Source: Nocardioides daphniae
Lineage (GTDB): Bacteria > Actinomycetota > Actinomycetes > Propionibacteriales > Nocardioidaceae
NCBI RefSeq assembly: GCF_004777465.1
Contig: NZ_CP038462.1
Span: 2,356,001-2,420,000 of the forward strand
Direction of reading: 5' to 3'
DNA length: 64,000 bases
A program made the position numbers and the translations under genes. The notes beneath the pieces are model-generated. The model was not told the origin of the DNA and did not search any database. It saw only the letters and a list, made by a program, of their open reading frames with translations. Of the stretch, positions 21,623 to 33,166 are shown piece by piece (position 1 is the stretch's first letter; every line of letters starts with the position of its first letter).

Positions 21623-23446
21623 TCAGTCGTACATCGAGTCGAGCAGGTCCTGGTAGTTCGCCTGGACGACGTTGCGCTTGACCTTCATCGAGGGGGTCAG
21701 CTCGCCGGACTCGATGGTCAGGTCGTGGTCGAGCAGGCGCCACTTCTTGATGGTCTCCCAGCGGTTGAGCTGGGCGTTGGTCTCCTTGACGTAGCCCTCG
21801 ACCATCTCCTGCGCCTGGGGGCTGTTGACGATCTCGGTGTACGACTTGCCCGAGAGGCCGTTCTCCTCGGCCCACGGCTGGATCGCGTCGGGGTCGAGGG
21901 TGACGAGGGCGACGCAGTACTGACGGCCCTCACCGAAGACCATGAACTGGCTGGCGTAGGGGCAGACCGCCTTGAACTTGGCCTCGATCGCCGGCGGGGC
22001 GACGTACTTGCCGCCGGAGGTCTTGAAGAGCTCCTTGATGCGGCCGGTGATGGTGAGCAGGCCGTCCTCGTCGAGCGAGCCCTTGTCGCCGGTGTGGAAC
22101 CAGCCGTCGGCGTCCAGCGCCTTGCTCGTCTCCTCGGGGAGGTTGTGGTAGCCCTCCATGACGCCGGGGCCCTTGATCAGGACCTCGTCGCCGTCGCCCA
22201 GCTTGACCTGGGTGCCCGGGAAGGGCAGGCCGACGGTGCCGAACTTGTTGTGGTCGGGGTGGTTGACGAAGGCACCGGCCGAGACCTCGGTGAGGCCGTA
22301 GCCCTCGAGGATCTGGATGCCTGCGACGTTGAAGAACTGGGCGATGTCGCTGTTGAGGGCGGCGGCGCCGGAGATGAAGAAGCGCACGCGGCCGCCGAAG
22401 CGGGCGCGGATCTTCGAGTAGACGAGCTTGTCGAAGAGGTTGTGCTGGAAGTTGAGACCGGCGGGGATCTTCTCGCCGGCGGCCTTGCGGCGCTCGTACT
22501 CGCGACCGACCTCGAAGGCCTTGTTGAAGATCTTCTCCTTGAGGCCACCCTCGGCCTCCTGCATCGTGACGATGCGGCCGTAGGCCTTCTCGAAGATGCG
22601 GGGGGCGGCACCCATGAAGGTGGGCTGCACGACGGCCAGGTTGTCGACGATCTTGTCCACGCGACCGTCGATCGCGGTGGCGAAGCCGCACGCCATCTGC
22701 GTCGACATCAGCACCTTGCCGAAGACGTGGGCCATCGGCAGCCACAGGAACTGCAGGTCGTCCTCGCTGAGGATGTTCATCGAGGCGATGGCGGTGCCCT
22801 CGTAGACCCACGAGGAGTGGCGCAGGCGCACGCCCTTGGGGCGGCCCGTGGTGCCCGAGGTGTAGACGAGCGTCGCGAGCTGGTCGGGGCGGATCTCGGC
22901 CGCCTTCTGCTCCAGCAGGCCCGGGTTGGCCGCCAGGTGGGCCTCGCCGAGGGCGGCGAGCTCCTCGAGGCTGATCACCCAGTCGCCGTCGGCGGTTCCG
23001 TCGAAGGTCACGACCTTCGCGACGTAGGGCAGCTCGGACTTGCGGTTGCGCAGCTTGGCGATCTGCTCGTCGTCCTCGGCGAAGACGACCCGGCACTCGG
23101 AGTCCGCGAGGATGTACGCGGTGTCCTCCTCGTTGGTCGTCGGGTAGACCGTGGTGGTGGCGCCGGCGGCGCACCCGATCGCGAGGTCGGCCAGGAGCCA
23201 CTCGTAGCGGGTGCCGGAGGTGATGCCGACCCGCATCTCGGGCTGCAGCCCCAGCGCGAGGAGGCCGCCGGACAGCTTGCTGACCAGCTCACCAGCCTGC
23301 GCCCAGGTGACTGACTCCCAGGTCTCCGCCTTGGTCGGGTAGCGGAACGCCTCCCGGTCGGCTGACTTGGCGACCCGGTCCCAGAACTGGACTGCCGTGT
23401 TCGGCAGCATCGTGTCCACGAAACTGGTGTCATACGTGATGGGCAT
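21623..23446 (-). CDS. Long-chain fatty acid--CoA ligase (AMP-forming)
   Basis: A 607-residue ANL-superfamily enzyme that activates fatty acids as acyl-AMP and then acyl-CoA. The P-loop-like motif LVYTSGTTGRPKGV, the adenylate motif EGYGLTEVSAG, the WFHTGDKGSLDEDG segment and the C-terminal ITGRIKELFKTSGGKYVAP (with the hinge and catalytic Lys) are present; it resembles the FAA1/FadD15 group. I chose the ATG at 23446, with GGGGAG just upstream. It stands alone between two terminators. Confidence 0.92.
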   Translation of the reverse strand: MPITYDTSFVDTMLPNTAVQFWDRVAKSADREAFRYPTKAETWESVTWAQAGELVSKLSGGLLALGLQPEMRVGITSGTRYEWLLADLAIGCAAGATTTVYPTTNEEDTAYILADSECRVVFAEDDEQIAKLRNRKSELPYVAKVVTFDGTADGDWVISLEELAALGEAHLAANPGLLEQKAAEIRPDQLATLVYTSGTTGRPKGVRLRHSSWVYEGTAIASMNILSEDDLQFLWLPMAHVFGKVLMSTQMACGFATAIDGRVDKIVDNLAVVQPTFMGAAPRIFEKAYGRIVTMQEAEGGLKEKIFNKAFEVGREYERRKAAGEKIPAGLNFQHNLFDKLVYSKIRARFGGRVRFFISGAAALNSDIAQFFNVAGIQILEGYGLTEVSAGAFVNHPDHNKFGTVGLPFPGTQVKLGDGDEVLIKGPGVMEGYHNLPEETSKALDADGWFHTGDKGSLDEDGLLTITGRIKELFKTSGGKYVAPPAIEAKFKAVCPYASQFMVFGEGRQYCVALVTLDPDAIQPWAEENGLSGKSYTEIVNSPQAQEMVEGYVKETNAQLNRWETIKKWRLLDHDLTIESGELTPSMKVKRNVVQANYQDLLDSMYD

Positions 23447-23625
23447 GCGTCTCCCCTGCATCGGTGCCATGTGCGGACGCCCTCCGACGTCCGTGAAGGA
23501 CTTGCTGACCTTTGTGGGACGTAACCTAGATCACTCTGCAACTCACCGGTAGCCATTCCACGCCTCGAGTGCGAAATAGGTGCCACAACCGGCCCACCGG
23601 GCTCGAGAATCCCCGAAATGCGCGA

Positions 23626-23649
23626 AACCCCTCGGACGACCGAGGGGTT
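23626..23649 (-). terminator. Terminator of lepA
   Basis: A perfect 10-bp stem (AACCCCTCGG/CCGAGGGGTT) with a 4-nt loop, 34 nt after the lepA stop. Confidence 0.75.
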
Positions 23650-23682
23650 CCGACGACGCCGGGAGGGCGTACGAGGTGGGCG

Positions 23683-25550
<1,868 letters not shown>

Positions 25551-25669
25551 CTGCTGCTTTCTCACAGGCACGGACGGGATCGCGCCATTCTCCCACGCCG
25601 ACCGGCCAGAGCCGAACCCCCGCTGCGCGTCGCCGCTGCCGGCGCGAGGTGGTCCGGCAGGATGGGCAG

Positions 25670-26612
25670 GTGCTCCCCCTCCCCCCGTACCCGGTCCCGC
25701 CGCTGGACAGCGCACGGCGCCTCGAGTGGGCCCACCCCCACCGTGGCTGCGTGCCGAGGTCGAGGTCCGCTGCGGCGCCCCGGTGCTGGGCGCGGAGTCC
25801 GTCGAGGCGGGCTTCACCCCCGGGATGGCGACCGTGCTCACCTGCGCCGACGGCTCGCGGCACTTCGTGAAGGCCGCTTCACACCGGGCGCAGCGCGCCT
25901 ACGCCGCGTCGTACGCGAGGAGGTGCGGCACCTGCGCACCCTGCCGCCGACCGTGCCCGCCCCGGCGCTGCGGTGGGTGCTGGAGGCCCCGGAGTGGATC
26001 GTCTTCTCCACCGAGCACGTCGACGCGGCCCCCGTCGCCCGCCCGTGGACCCGTGGTGACCTCGACGCCTGCCTGGACGCCCTGGCCCGGGTCGCCGAGA
26101 CCGGCAGCCCGGCGCCGAGCGGCATGGAGCTGCCCACCTTCACCGACGAGACCGCCTCGTGGGCGCAGGCGTGGACGGGCCTGACCCCGCCGACTCACCC
26201 CGAGCGTCTCGACGAGGCGGTCGACCTGGCTCGACGCGCCACGACGCTGCTGCTCGGCGAGACGCTCGTGCACGGCGACCTGCGTGCCGACAACGCGTTG
26301 GTCGACGAGGGCGGCAACGCCTGGTTCTGCGACTGGAACTGGCCGGCCACCGGTCCCGCCTGGCTGGACTCGATGATGCTGCTGGTGGGCGCCTACGGTG
26401 ACGGGGTCGACGTCGACCAGGTCATCGAGAGCCGTCCGCTGCTGCGCGAGGCACCGGCCGAGGCCGTCGATTCGCTCCTGGCGCTGATGGCGGGTTATTT
26501 TCTCCGGGCAGGGTGTGGCTCGGTTCCACCGAACTCACCGCACGTGCGTGACCACCAGTACTGGACGGGAACGGTCTGCTGGCTCTGGCTGGCGGAACGC
26601 CGCAGGTGGTGA
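25670..26612 (+). pseudogene. Phosphotransferase family protein (APH type), two frameshifts
   Basis: An aminoglycoside-phosphotransferase/kinase-fold protein of about 314 residues after correction. Its catalytic loop HGDLRADNALV and metal loop CDWNWPATGPAWLD are intact in the C-terminal half. Two apparent single-base losses, at about 25733-25738 (joining EWAH to PPWLRAEVE) and about 25913-25916 (joining AASYA to EEVRHLRTL), break the N-terminal half. The GTG at 25670 is my best start but has a weak ribosome site. Members of this family phosphorylate diverse small molecules; no resistance role can be claimed. Confidence 0.72.
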
Positions 26613-26747
26613 CAACCGGCGTTGTCCATGATCGGCCCCGGGCCGGACGAGGGCAAACCCTGCTGGCAACGCCCGTCCGCCCCATCGTCAGGCCCTTCCC
26701 GGGGGGCTCCGGGCAGGCAGGCATCCTTCCAGAAGCAGGAGCTCCTC

Positions 26748-27008
26748 ATGGCGAACATCAAGTCGCAGATCAAGCGCAACAAGCAGAACGAGAAGGCGCG
26801 CGAGCGCAACAAGGCCGTCAAGTCGGGCCTGAAGACCGCGGTCCGCAAGTTCCGCGAGGCCGTCGCCGCTGGCGACAAGGAGGCCGCGATCGCTGCTGGC
26901 CGCGAGGCCAACCGCAAGCTCGACAAGGCCGTCTCGAAGGGTGTCATCCACCCCAACCAGGCTGCGAACCGCAAGTCCTCGATCTCCAAGCAGTCCGCCG
27001 CTCTCTGA
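26748..27008 (+). CDS. rpsT: 30S ribosomal protein S20
   Basis: An 86-residue Lys/Arg-rich ribosomal protein that binds 16S r[22 protein letters not shown] and the C-terminal [13 protein letters not shown] are typical. AGGAG lies 10 nt before the ATG. It is placed near lepA and holA as in other actinobacteria, and is followed by a strong terminator. Confidence 0.97.
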   Translation: MANIKSQIKRNKQNEKARERNKAVKSGLKTAVRKFREAVAAGDKEAAIAAGREANRKLDKAVSKGVIHPNQAANRKSSISKQSAAL

Positions 27009-27023
27009 GCCGGACCCGCTGAC

Positions 27024-27064
27024 GCAGGAGGCGCCGCACCCCGCCGGGGTGCGGCGCCTCCTGC
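27024..27064 (+). terminator. Terminator of rpsT
   Basis: A perfect 19-bp stem (arms 27024-27042 and 27046-27064) with a 3-nt GCC loop, 15 nt after the rpsT stop, followed by the T-rich CATTTCT. Confidence 0.88.
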
Positions 27065-27184
27065 CATTTCTGCCACTCGTTCCGGCATGGCTCCAGCGGG
27101 AGTGATCCGGGTCACGGTTGCTCAGGTCGAGGCGCCTCCGGCCGACGGTCAATCGGGGGCATCCTCGTCCATCCGGAAGGAAAC

Positions 27185-27714
27185 ATGACTCCGTCGACCT
27201 CGCCCACGGGCGCAGAGCGGCACCTCCACCAGGAGGAGCTGATCGTGACCAAGACCGATCTCCAGGGACGGCTGACCTACGCCAACGACGTCTTCCTGCA
27301 CTTCAGTGCGTTGACCGAGGACGAGGCCATCGGGCAGCCGCACAACCTGATCCGGCACCCCGAGATGCCCGGCGGCGTCTTCGCACTGCTCTGGGAGCGG
27401 GTCCAGGCCGGCAAGGAGATCTTCGCCTACGTGAAAACCTCGGCCACGACGGCGTCGCGTACTGGGTCTTCGCGCACGTCACCCCGACCTTCGACGGCAC
27501 GGGCGCGATCACCGGCTACCACTCGATGCGTCGGGCCCCGCGCCGCAGCGCCCTGCCCGCCGTCGAGCGGGTCTACGCGCAGATGCGCGCGTTGGAGGCC
27601 GGCAAGCCGGCCCGGCCGGCCGCTCAGGAGTCGTTGGAGTGGCTCGTCGGGCAGCTCGCGGAGCAGGACATGGACTACGACGCGTGGGTGTGGAGCCTGG
27701 AGGCAGCGGCATGA
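27185..27714 (+). pseudogene. Aer-like PAS-domain protein, one frameshift
   Basis: A soluble protein of about 176 residues consisting of one PAS domain of the Aer type: [53 protein letters not shown] and [17 protein letters not shown]. In Aer this fold binds FAD and senses redox or oxygen. The frame breaks in an A-run at 27434-27437, where four A stand for an expected five (V-K-N-L-G-H-D). A strong GGAAGGAAAC site precedes the ATG. The stop overlaps the start of a chemotaxis transducer gene (ATGA), so sensor and transducer are coupled but made as separate chains. Confidence 0.78.
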
Positions 27715-28640
27715 CTCGACGACGCCAGACGCAGCTCGCGCTGCAGCAGGAGAACGCCGCGCTGAGGGACGTGGTGAGGGAGCTGGCGCGGGTGGCTGCG
27801 GCCACGAGCCGCGGCGACCTGGAGGAACGGGTCCAGCCGCTCCCGGCCGTCGAGGGTCTGGACACCGAGCACGTACGCCGTGACGTCAACCGGATGATCG
27901 ACGTCACCGACGGCTTCGTGCGGGAGGCCAGCGCCTCGCTGCTCGCCGCCACTGCCGGGCGCCACGAGCGCCAGCTGCTGCTGCGCGGCCTGCCGGGGAC
28001 CTTCCGCGGCCACGCCACGACGATCAACGACGCACGTCGCACGATGGCGGAGAGCGACCGCGCCATCGCCGCCTTCGCCGAGCAGCGCCAGGGGGCCGTG
28101 CTCGAGTTCGAGCGCGAGATCCTGACCAGCTCCCAGCGGGTCGACGCCGCCGCGTCGGACATGACCCAGACCGCCGCCGCGATGCTCCAGGACGTCACCG
28201 ACCTGCAGCAGGACGCGGTCAGCGCGGGCGACTCGGTGGCCCACCTGGCCGAGTCGTCCGAGGTGATCAGCCAGGTCGTCGGCCTGATCGCCAACGTCTC
28301 GGGCCAGACCAAGCTGCTCGCGCTCAACGCCTCGATCGAGGCGGCGCGCGCCGGTGCGGCCGGCAAGGGCTTCTCCGTCGTCGCCGACGAGGTGAAGCGT
28401 CTCGCCGAGGAGACCGGTGCGGCGTCCAAGCGCGTCGAGGAGCAGCTCAGCGAGGCACGCAGCGCGATCGACGCGGTGTCGACGGCCCTGGACGCGATCG
28501 TGGCCTCGATCGACGGCGTACGCACGCGGGTCGACGCCCTGGACGACCGCATCGCCGGCGCGACCGACGACAGCCTGCGGGCGACCTCGTCGTACCTCGA
28601 CAGCCACGTCCGCAGCTTCCTGGAGCGTCTGCGGTCCTGA
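27711..28640 (+). CDS. Soluble methyl-accepting chemotaxis-like transducer
   Basis: A 309-residue cytoplasmic transducer without membrane helices. An N-terminal coiled coil ([17 protein letters not shown]) and a central helical linker lead to the MCP signalling hairpin, whose tip reads [19 protein letters not shown] followed by [18 protein letters not shown], the CheA/CheW-contacting region. The ATG overlaps the stop of the preceding PAS gene. I infer a two-chain aerotaxis-type receptor. No che or flagellar genes are in the window, so the output is unknown. It is convergent with holA. Confidence 0.85.
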   Translation: MTRRRQTQLALQQENAALRDVVRELARVAAATSRGDLEERVQPLPAVEGLDTEHVRRDVNRMIDVTDGFVREASASLLAATAGRHERQLLLRGLPGTFRGHATTINDARRTMAESDRAIAAFAEQRQGAVLEFEREILTSSQRVDAAASDMTQTAAAMLQDVTDLQQDAVSAGDSVAHLAESSEVISQVVGLIANVSGQTKLLALNASIEAARAGAAGKGFSVVADEVKRLAEETGAASKRVEEQLSEARSAIDAVSTALDAIVASIDGVRTRVDALDDRIAGATDDSLRATSSYLDSHVRSFLERLRS

Positions 28641-28661
28641 GGACGGAGCCGGGCGCGTCCC

Positions 28662-29657
28662 TCAGCGGTGCGAGCGGCGCAGCCCGGCGATCGTCAGGAC
28701 GAGCCGCTCGAGCGTGTAGTTGGCGTCGTGGGCAGCGCCCTTGATGTCGGCATCGGCCCGGGCGACCGCCCGCAGTGCCTCGGCGATGCCCTCCTCGTCC
28801 CACCCACGTGCCTGGGAGCGGATGCTCTTGACCTTCCACGGCGGCACGCCGAGGTCGCGGGCCAGGTCGGCGTCGCGACCCCCGCGGGTGGTGCTGCCGA
28901 GGAACTTGGCGACGCTGCGCACCGACCCCGCCACGGCCGAGGTGACCAGCACGCCGGCCGTCCCCCCGTCGAGGGCCCAGCGCAGCTCCTCCAGCGCCTG
29001 GGCGGTGTGACCGGCCATCACGGCGTCGGCCACGGCGAACGACTTGGCCTCCGCGCGCCCGCCGAAGTAGCGCTTCACCACATCGAGGGTGATCTGCTCG
29101 CCGGGGAAGTCGCTGGTCAGCTGGTGCGCCGCCGCGGCGAGGGCTCGCAGGTCCTGCCCGACGGCGACCACCAGGAACTCCGCTGCCTCCGGCGCGATCC
29201 GCGCACCCCAGTGGGCGAACTCGCCCTTGGCGAACTCCTGGAAGCCCGAGGCGTACTTGACCTCGGCCGCCTTCACCTCGGTCACCGAGGCCAGCTTGCG
29301 CAGCTTGGTCAGCAGGCCGCTGCCCTTGGACCCTCCCCCGTGCATCAGCACCAGCGCGACGTCCTCCACGGGGGCCTTGGCATAGTCGAGCACCCGGTCG
29401 TGCAGCTCCTCGGGCAGGTCCTCGAGGCTGCGTACGACCGCACACCGGGTCGAGGAGAAGAGCGACGGGGCCGACATCTCCTCGAGCGAGGAGGCGGTGA
29501 GCTCGGAGGCCAGGGCCTCGGAGAACTCGCCGTCGGCGTCGTGGGCGCGCACGGCCTGGCGCACCGACGAGACCGTGCGTTCGTTGAGGAACTCCTCCTT
29601 GCCGGTCACGAGCGTGACGCGACCGAGGACCTGCGATGCGCTGGGTGCCTGAGCCAT
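28662..29657 (-). CDS. holA: DNA polymerase III subunit delta
   Basis: A 331-residue clamp-loader subunit that opens the beta clamp. The N-terminal LVTGKEEFLNERTVSSV and the conserved GGRAEAKSFAVADAVMAGHTAQAL segment are typical of actinobacterial HolA. The ATG at 29657 (MAQAPSASQVLGRVTLV) is preferred over a start seven codons upstream. It lies downstream of comEC and comEA on the same strand and near rpsT, as in mycobacteria. Confidence 0.93.
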   Translation of the reverse strand: MAQAPSASQVLGRVTLVTGKEEFLNERTVSSVRQAVRAHDADGEFSEALASELTASSLEEMSAPSLFSSTRCAVVRSLEDLPEELHDRVLDYAKAPVEDVALVLMHGGGSKGSGLLTKLRKLASVTEVKAAEVKYASGFQEFAKGEFAHWGARIAPEAAEFLVVAVGQDLRALAAAAHQLTSDFPGEQITLDVVKRYFGGRAEAKSFAVADAVMAGHTAQALEELRWALDGGTAGVLVTSAVAGSVRSVAKFLGSTTRGGRDADLARDLGVPPWKVKSIRSQARGWDEEGIAEALRAVARADADIKGAAHDANYTLERLVLTIAGLRRSHR

Positions 29658-29690
29658 GGTGCGGCAAGCCTGCCACACCCCGCCGACAGC

Positions 29691-32054
29691 TCAGGGCGAC
29701 GGCGTCCCCACGGCGGGGAGCGCCGTCGTGGCCAGGCCCCCGTCACGCACGACGACCAGCGAGTCGCCGTCCCGGTCGGTGCGCAGGACAGTCATCCCGG
29801 CGCCCCTCAGCACGTCCAGCAGCGCCGGCGCCGGGTGTCCGTAGGTGTTGTCGCGCCCGGCCGAGACGAGCGCGACGCTGGCCCCGGTGGCGGTCAGCCA
29901 CTCCACGGACTGGTGCCGACTTCCGTGGTGGGGCACCTTGAGGACGTCGACCTCCAGGGCTCCGAGCGTACGACCGAGGCCGCGCTGCGCCTCCGGCTCG
30001 ACGTCGCCGGTGAGCAGGACGTCGACCCCGCGCACGGTCGCCACCAGCACCACGCTGGCGTCGTTGGGCCCGGCGGCCGCCAGGGCCTGGGGCGTGGCCG
30101 ACGGCTCCGGCCACACCCGGTTGACCACGACGTCGCCCACCTGCCGCGGCACGCCGTAGGCACTCACCACCGGCGACAGGCCACGCTCGGCCAAAGTCGC
30201 GGTCACGGCCGCGGCCGACTCGGCAGGGTCGGAGACCGGCGACACCTCGACCTCCCCCACCGTGCGACCGTCCAGCACCCCGTCGAGCCCGTCGACGTGG
30301 TCGGCGTGGAAGTGGGTCAGCACCAGGAGCGGCACGTGCTCGATGCCCAACCGGTCGAGGCAGCGGTCGACCAGGCGCGCGTCCGGACCGGCGTCGACCA
30401 CCACCCCCGCCCCGGGACCGGCGTTGAGGACCACGGCGTCGCCCTGACCCACGTCGCAGGCCGCGACCACCCAGCCGTGCGGCGGCCACCCGGGAGTGGG
30501 CACCGGCACCAGGACGGCGAGCAGGCCCAACCCTGCGGCGGCGAGGCTCCAACGGGCACGGCGCAGCAGCCGGTGGGCCGTCAGCGCCGCCACCACGCAC
30601 AGCGCCGTCAGGAGCACGAGCGGCCACCCACCCGTGCCCCACCCGATCGACGGGACCGGGAGCCCGGCTCCCCACCGCGCCACCACGACGATCCACCCCA
30701 CCGACCAGGCGGCCGGCATGGCGACGAGCTGGCCCACGGGCACCACGGCGATGGCCAGGAGGCCACCGGCCAGGCCCAGCACCGTCGCCGGCGCGACGGC
30801 AGGCGCCACCAGCAGGTTCGCGACGACGGCGACCAGGCTCACCTCGCCCGAGAGCGCTGCGACCACCGGCGTGCAGGCGAGCTGGGCCGCGGCCGGCACG
30901 GCGATCGCCTCGGCCGCCCACCGAGGCACCCACCGCGCGAGCGCGTCACGCCAGACGGGCGCCACGAGCAGGATCCCTGCGGTGGCCAGGACCGAGAGCG
31001 CGAACCCCGCCGCGACCGCCATGCGCGGCTCCCAGGCGAGCAGCGCGAGCACGGCGACCGCGAGCGTACGGATGCCGCGTCGACGGCCGTCGTGGGCCAG
31101 CGCCAGCAGGGCGACCGCCCCCATCGCCGCCGCCCGGACCACGCTGGGCTCGCTGCGCGCCACGAGCACGAAGGCCACGATCGTCAGCGCGCCCAGGAGC
31201 AGCCGACCACGACCACGGACGCCGCACCAGCGCCCGAGCAGGACGACGAAGCCGAGGACCAGCGTCAGGTTGGTGCCGCTGACCGCCAGCAGGTGCGTCA
31301 GGCCCGTGGTCCGGAAGTCGTCCGCGAGCTCGGGGTCGAGCTCGGAGTCGTCACCGACCACCAGCGAGGGCACCAGCGCCCGCTGGTCGCGTGGCCGCGG
31401 CGCGACGGCGTCGCGCACCCCTGCCCGGACCACCTCGGCCGCACGCCACCAGACGTCGGGCTCGCCGACGACCGTCGGCTCCCCACGCGGGCGGACCAGG
31501 GCAGCCGCGTCACCGTCGGCCGTGGCGAGTACGCCCCGGAACCGCACCGTCGCCCCCAGGCGTACGTCCTCCCACGCCCCCTCCCCGAGCACGACGACCG
31601 TGCTGCGTACGTCCCACTCACCGCGCGCCGCAGTGATCCGGTGCACGAGGACCCGCACCACGACCGTCCGCTCCCCCGCGCTCGCGAACCCGGAGGACGC
31701 CACCGGCCGTGGGTCGCTGACCACGCTGCCGACGACCGTCGCGGGGCTCGAGCGGGCGGCGACCTCGGCCACCGCGCCGCTCCCGGCCCCACCCGTACGC
31801 AGCGACGCCGACGTCACCATGGCGACGAGGACGAGCAGGGTCGCGGTCGCCGTCACGGCCGGCGAGGTGAGGGACAGGTCGGACGCACGCCGCCGGGCGG
31901 CCACGGTCAGGGCGACGAGCGCCACCACCACCGAGGCGGCACCCACCAGGAGCAGGCCTCCACCGGGCGGCCTGAGCGCTCCCCACAGGGCCGCCCCCCA
32001 GGCCACGGCCGCCAGCCACGGCAGGCGCAGGTCGGCCGGGGCCGGGAGCGCCAC
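29691..32054 (-). CDS. comEC: ComEC/Rec2 DNA-uptake channel protein
   Basis: A 787-residue membrane protein: an N-terminal hydrophobic region, the Competence domain of about ten helices (TTGLTHLLAVSGTNLTLVLG in the middle), and a C-terminal metallo-beta-lactamase domain with LTHFHADHVDG and VPHHGSRHQS. ComEC carries single-stranded DNA across the membrane in transformable bacteria; in most actinobacteria transformation is unproven. The GTG at 32054 is 4 bp after the comEA stop, so the two are coupled. Confidence 0.93.
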   Translation of the reverse strand: MALPAPADLRLPWLAAVAWGAALWGALRPPGGGLLLVGAASVVVALVALTVAARRRASDLSLTSPAVTATATLLVLVAMVTSASLRTGGAGSGAVAEVAARSSPATVVGSVVSDPRPVASSGFASAGERTVVVRVLVHRITAARGEWDVRSTVVVLGEGAWEDVRLGATVRFRGVLATADGDAAALVRPRGEPTVVGEPDVWWRAAEVVRAGVRDAVAPRPRDQRALVPSLVVGDDSELDPELADDFRTTGLTHLLAVSGTNLTLVLGFVVLLGRWCGVRGRGRLLLGALTIVAFVLVARSEPSVVRAAAMGAVALLALAHDGRRRGIRTLAVAVLALLAWEPRMAVAAGFALSVLATAGILLVAPVWRDALARWVPRWAAEAIAVPAAAQLACTPVVAALSGEVSLVAVVANLLVAPAVAPATVLGLAGGLLAIAVVPVGQLVAMPAAWSVGWIVVVARWGAGLPVPSIGWGTGGWPLVLLTALCVVAALTAHRLLRRARWSLAAAGLGLLAVLVPVPTPGWPPHGWVVAACDVGQGDAVVLNAGPGAGVVVDAGPDARLVDRCLDRLGIEHVPLLVLTHFHADHVDGLDGVLDGRTVGEVEVSPVSDPAESAAAVTATLAERGLSPVVSAYGVPRQVGDVVVNRVWPEPSATPQALAAAGPNDASVVLVATVRGVDVLLTGDVEPEAQRGLGRTLGALEVDVLKVPHHGSRHQSVEWLTATGASVALVSAGRDNTYGHPAPALLDVLRGAGMTVLRTDRDGDSLVVVRDGGLATTALPAVGTPSP

Positions 32055-32058
32055 CGGG

Positions 32059-33078
32059 TCAGACCGTGACGAGGGGTGAGAGCCGTTCCATGGTCACCTC
32101 GCCGATGCCGTGCACCTCGAGCAGGTCCTCCACCGAGGAGAAACCGCCGTGGGTGGTGCGCCAGTCGACGATGGCGGCAGCAGTCACCGGACCAACGCCC
32201 GGCAACGCCTCCAGCTCGGCCTGGGTGGCGAGGTTGAGGTTCACCAGTCCGCCGGGGGCCTGTGGGCCTCCGGCAGGTGGCGGGGCCCCCGGGGCCGGGG
32301 CGGGGGCGCCCACGACGATCTGCTCGCCGTCGACCAGGACCCGCGCCAGGTTGAGGCTCTGCAGGTTGACGCCCCGCCTGGCTCCGCCGGCCGCCTCGAC
32401 GGCGTCGACGACCCGCGACCCCTGGGGCAGCACGACGATGCCGGGGCGGCGGACCTTGCCGGCCACGTCGACCACCACCTCGGTGGACGACTCACCACCG
32501 ACCGTCGCCGCAGCGGCCCCCTCGGGAGCCGTCGTCGCGGGCGTCGCCCCGGCGGACGGCTGGGGGGACGGCTGGGCCGCAGTCTGCGAGGCCACGGGCG
32601 TGACGACCACCGACTCCTTCGCCCGCACCAGCCACCAGGAGGTGCCCGCCAGCGCCACGGCGGCGAAGACCGCCACCCAGACCAGGTGGGCCAGTCGCAG
32701 CCCGACCCGGTCCAGCCCCGAGGTGCCGGCCTCCGCGACCCGGCCGAGCGCGGAGGTCGTCGGTCGCCGCGCTGCGTGCCGCCCGGGCGCTCGTACGCCG
32801 TCGCCCACCCCGTCGGGCCCGAACCCGTCGCGCCCCGCCTCGTCCCCCACCGCGTTCGCCACGGGAGCCGGCTCGGCGACGACCGGCGCCACCACCGCGC
32901 CACGGACCTGCGTGTGCTCGTCCCAGGACCAGTCCTCCATGCCCTCCGCCCACGGCGGGACCGCCACGGTCCCCGCCCGGGTCACCTCGTCGCGCGCCTG
33001 CTCCCACTGGCCGCTGAGCGCCGCCAGCCGGCGGGCGACGGCCTGCTCGTGCTCAGGTGAGGGGCGTCGGTTGCGCAT
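32059..33078 (-). CDS. comEA: ComEA-type DNA-binding membrane protein
   Basis: A 339-residue protein. An acidic/Pro-rich cytoplasmic N-terminus of about 130 residues comes first, then one membrane helix (LVWVAVFAAVALAGTSWWLV). A Ser/Pro/Thr linker, an SLBB-like domain (TEVVVDVAGKVRRPGIVVLP) and a C-terminal helix-hairpin-helix pair (NLATQAELEALPGVGPVTAA and GGFSSVEDLLEVHGIG) that binds DNA follow. The ATG at 33078 has TACGGT 7 nt upstream (a leaderless promoter) and starts the comEA-comEC unit. Confidence 0.93.
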   Translation of the reverse strand: MRNRRPSPEHEQAVARRLAALSGQWEQARDEVTRAGTVAVPPWAEGMEDWSWDEHTQVRGAVVAPVVAEPAPVANAVGDEAGRDGFGPDGVGDGVRAPGRHAARRPTTSALGRVAEAGTSGLDRVGLRLAHLVWVAVFAAVALAGTSWWLVRAKESVVVTPVASQTAAQPSPQPSAGATPATTAPEGAAAATVGGESSTEVVVDVAGKVRRPGIVVLPQGSRVVDAVEAAGGARRGVNLQSLNLARVLVDGEQIVVGAPAPAPGAPPPAGGPQAPGGLVNLNLATQAELEALPGVGPVTAAAIVDWRTTHGGFSSVEDLLEVHGIGEVTMERLSPLVTV

Positions 33079-33166
33079 GCCCTGAACCGTAGGGAAATCC
33101 CGACGACCGCGTCGGCCGGGGATCGCCGGCCTGTGGACAACTCGGTCAGGGCCGGCCGGCAGCCAC

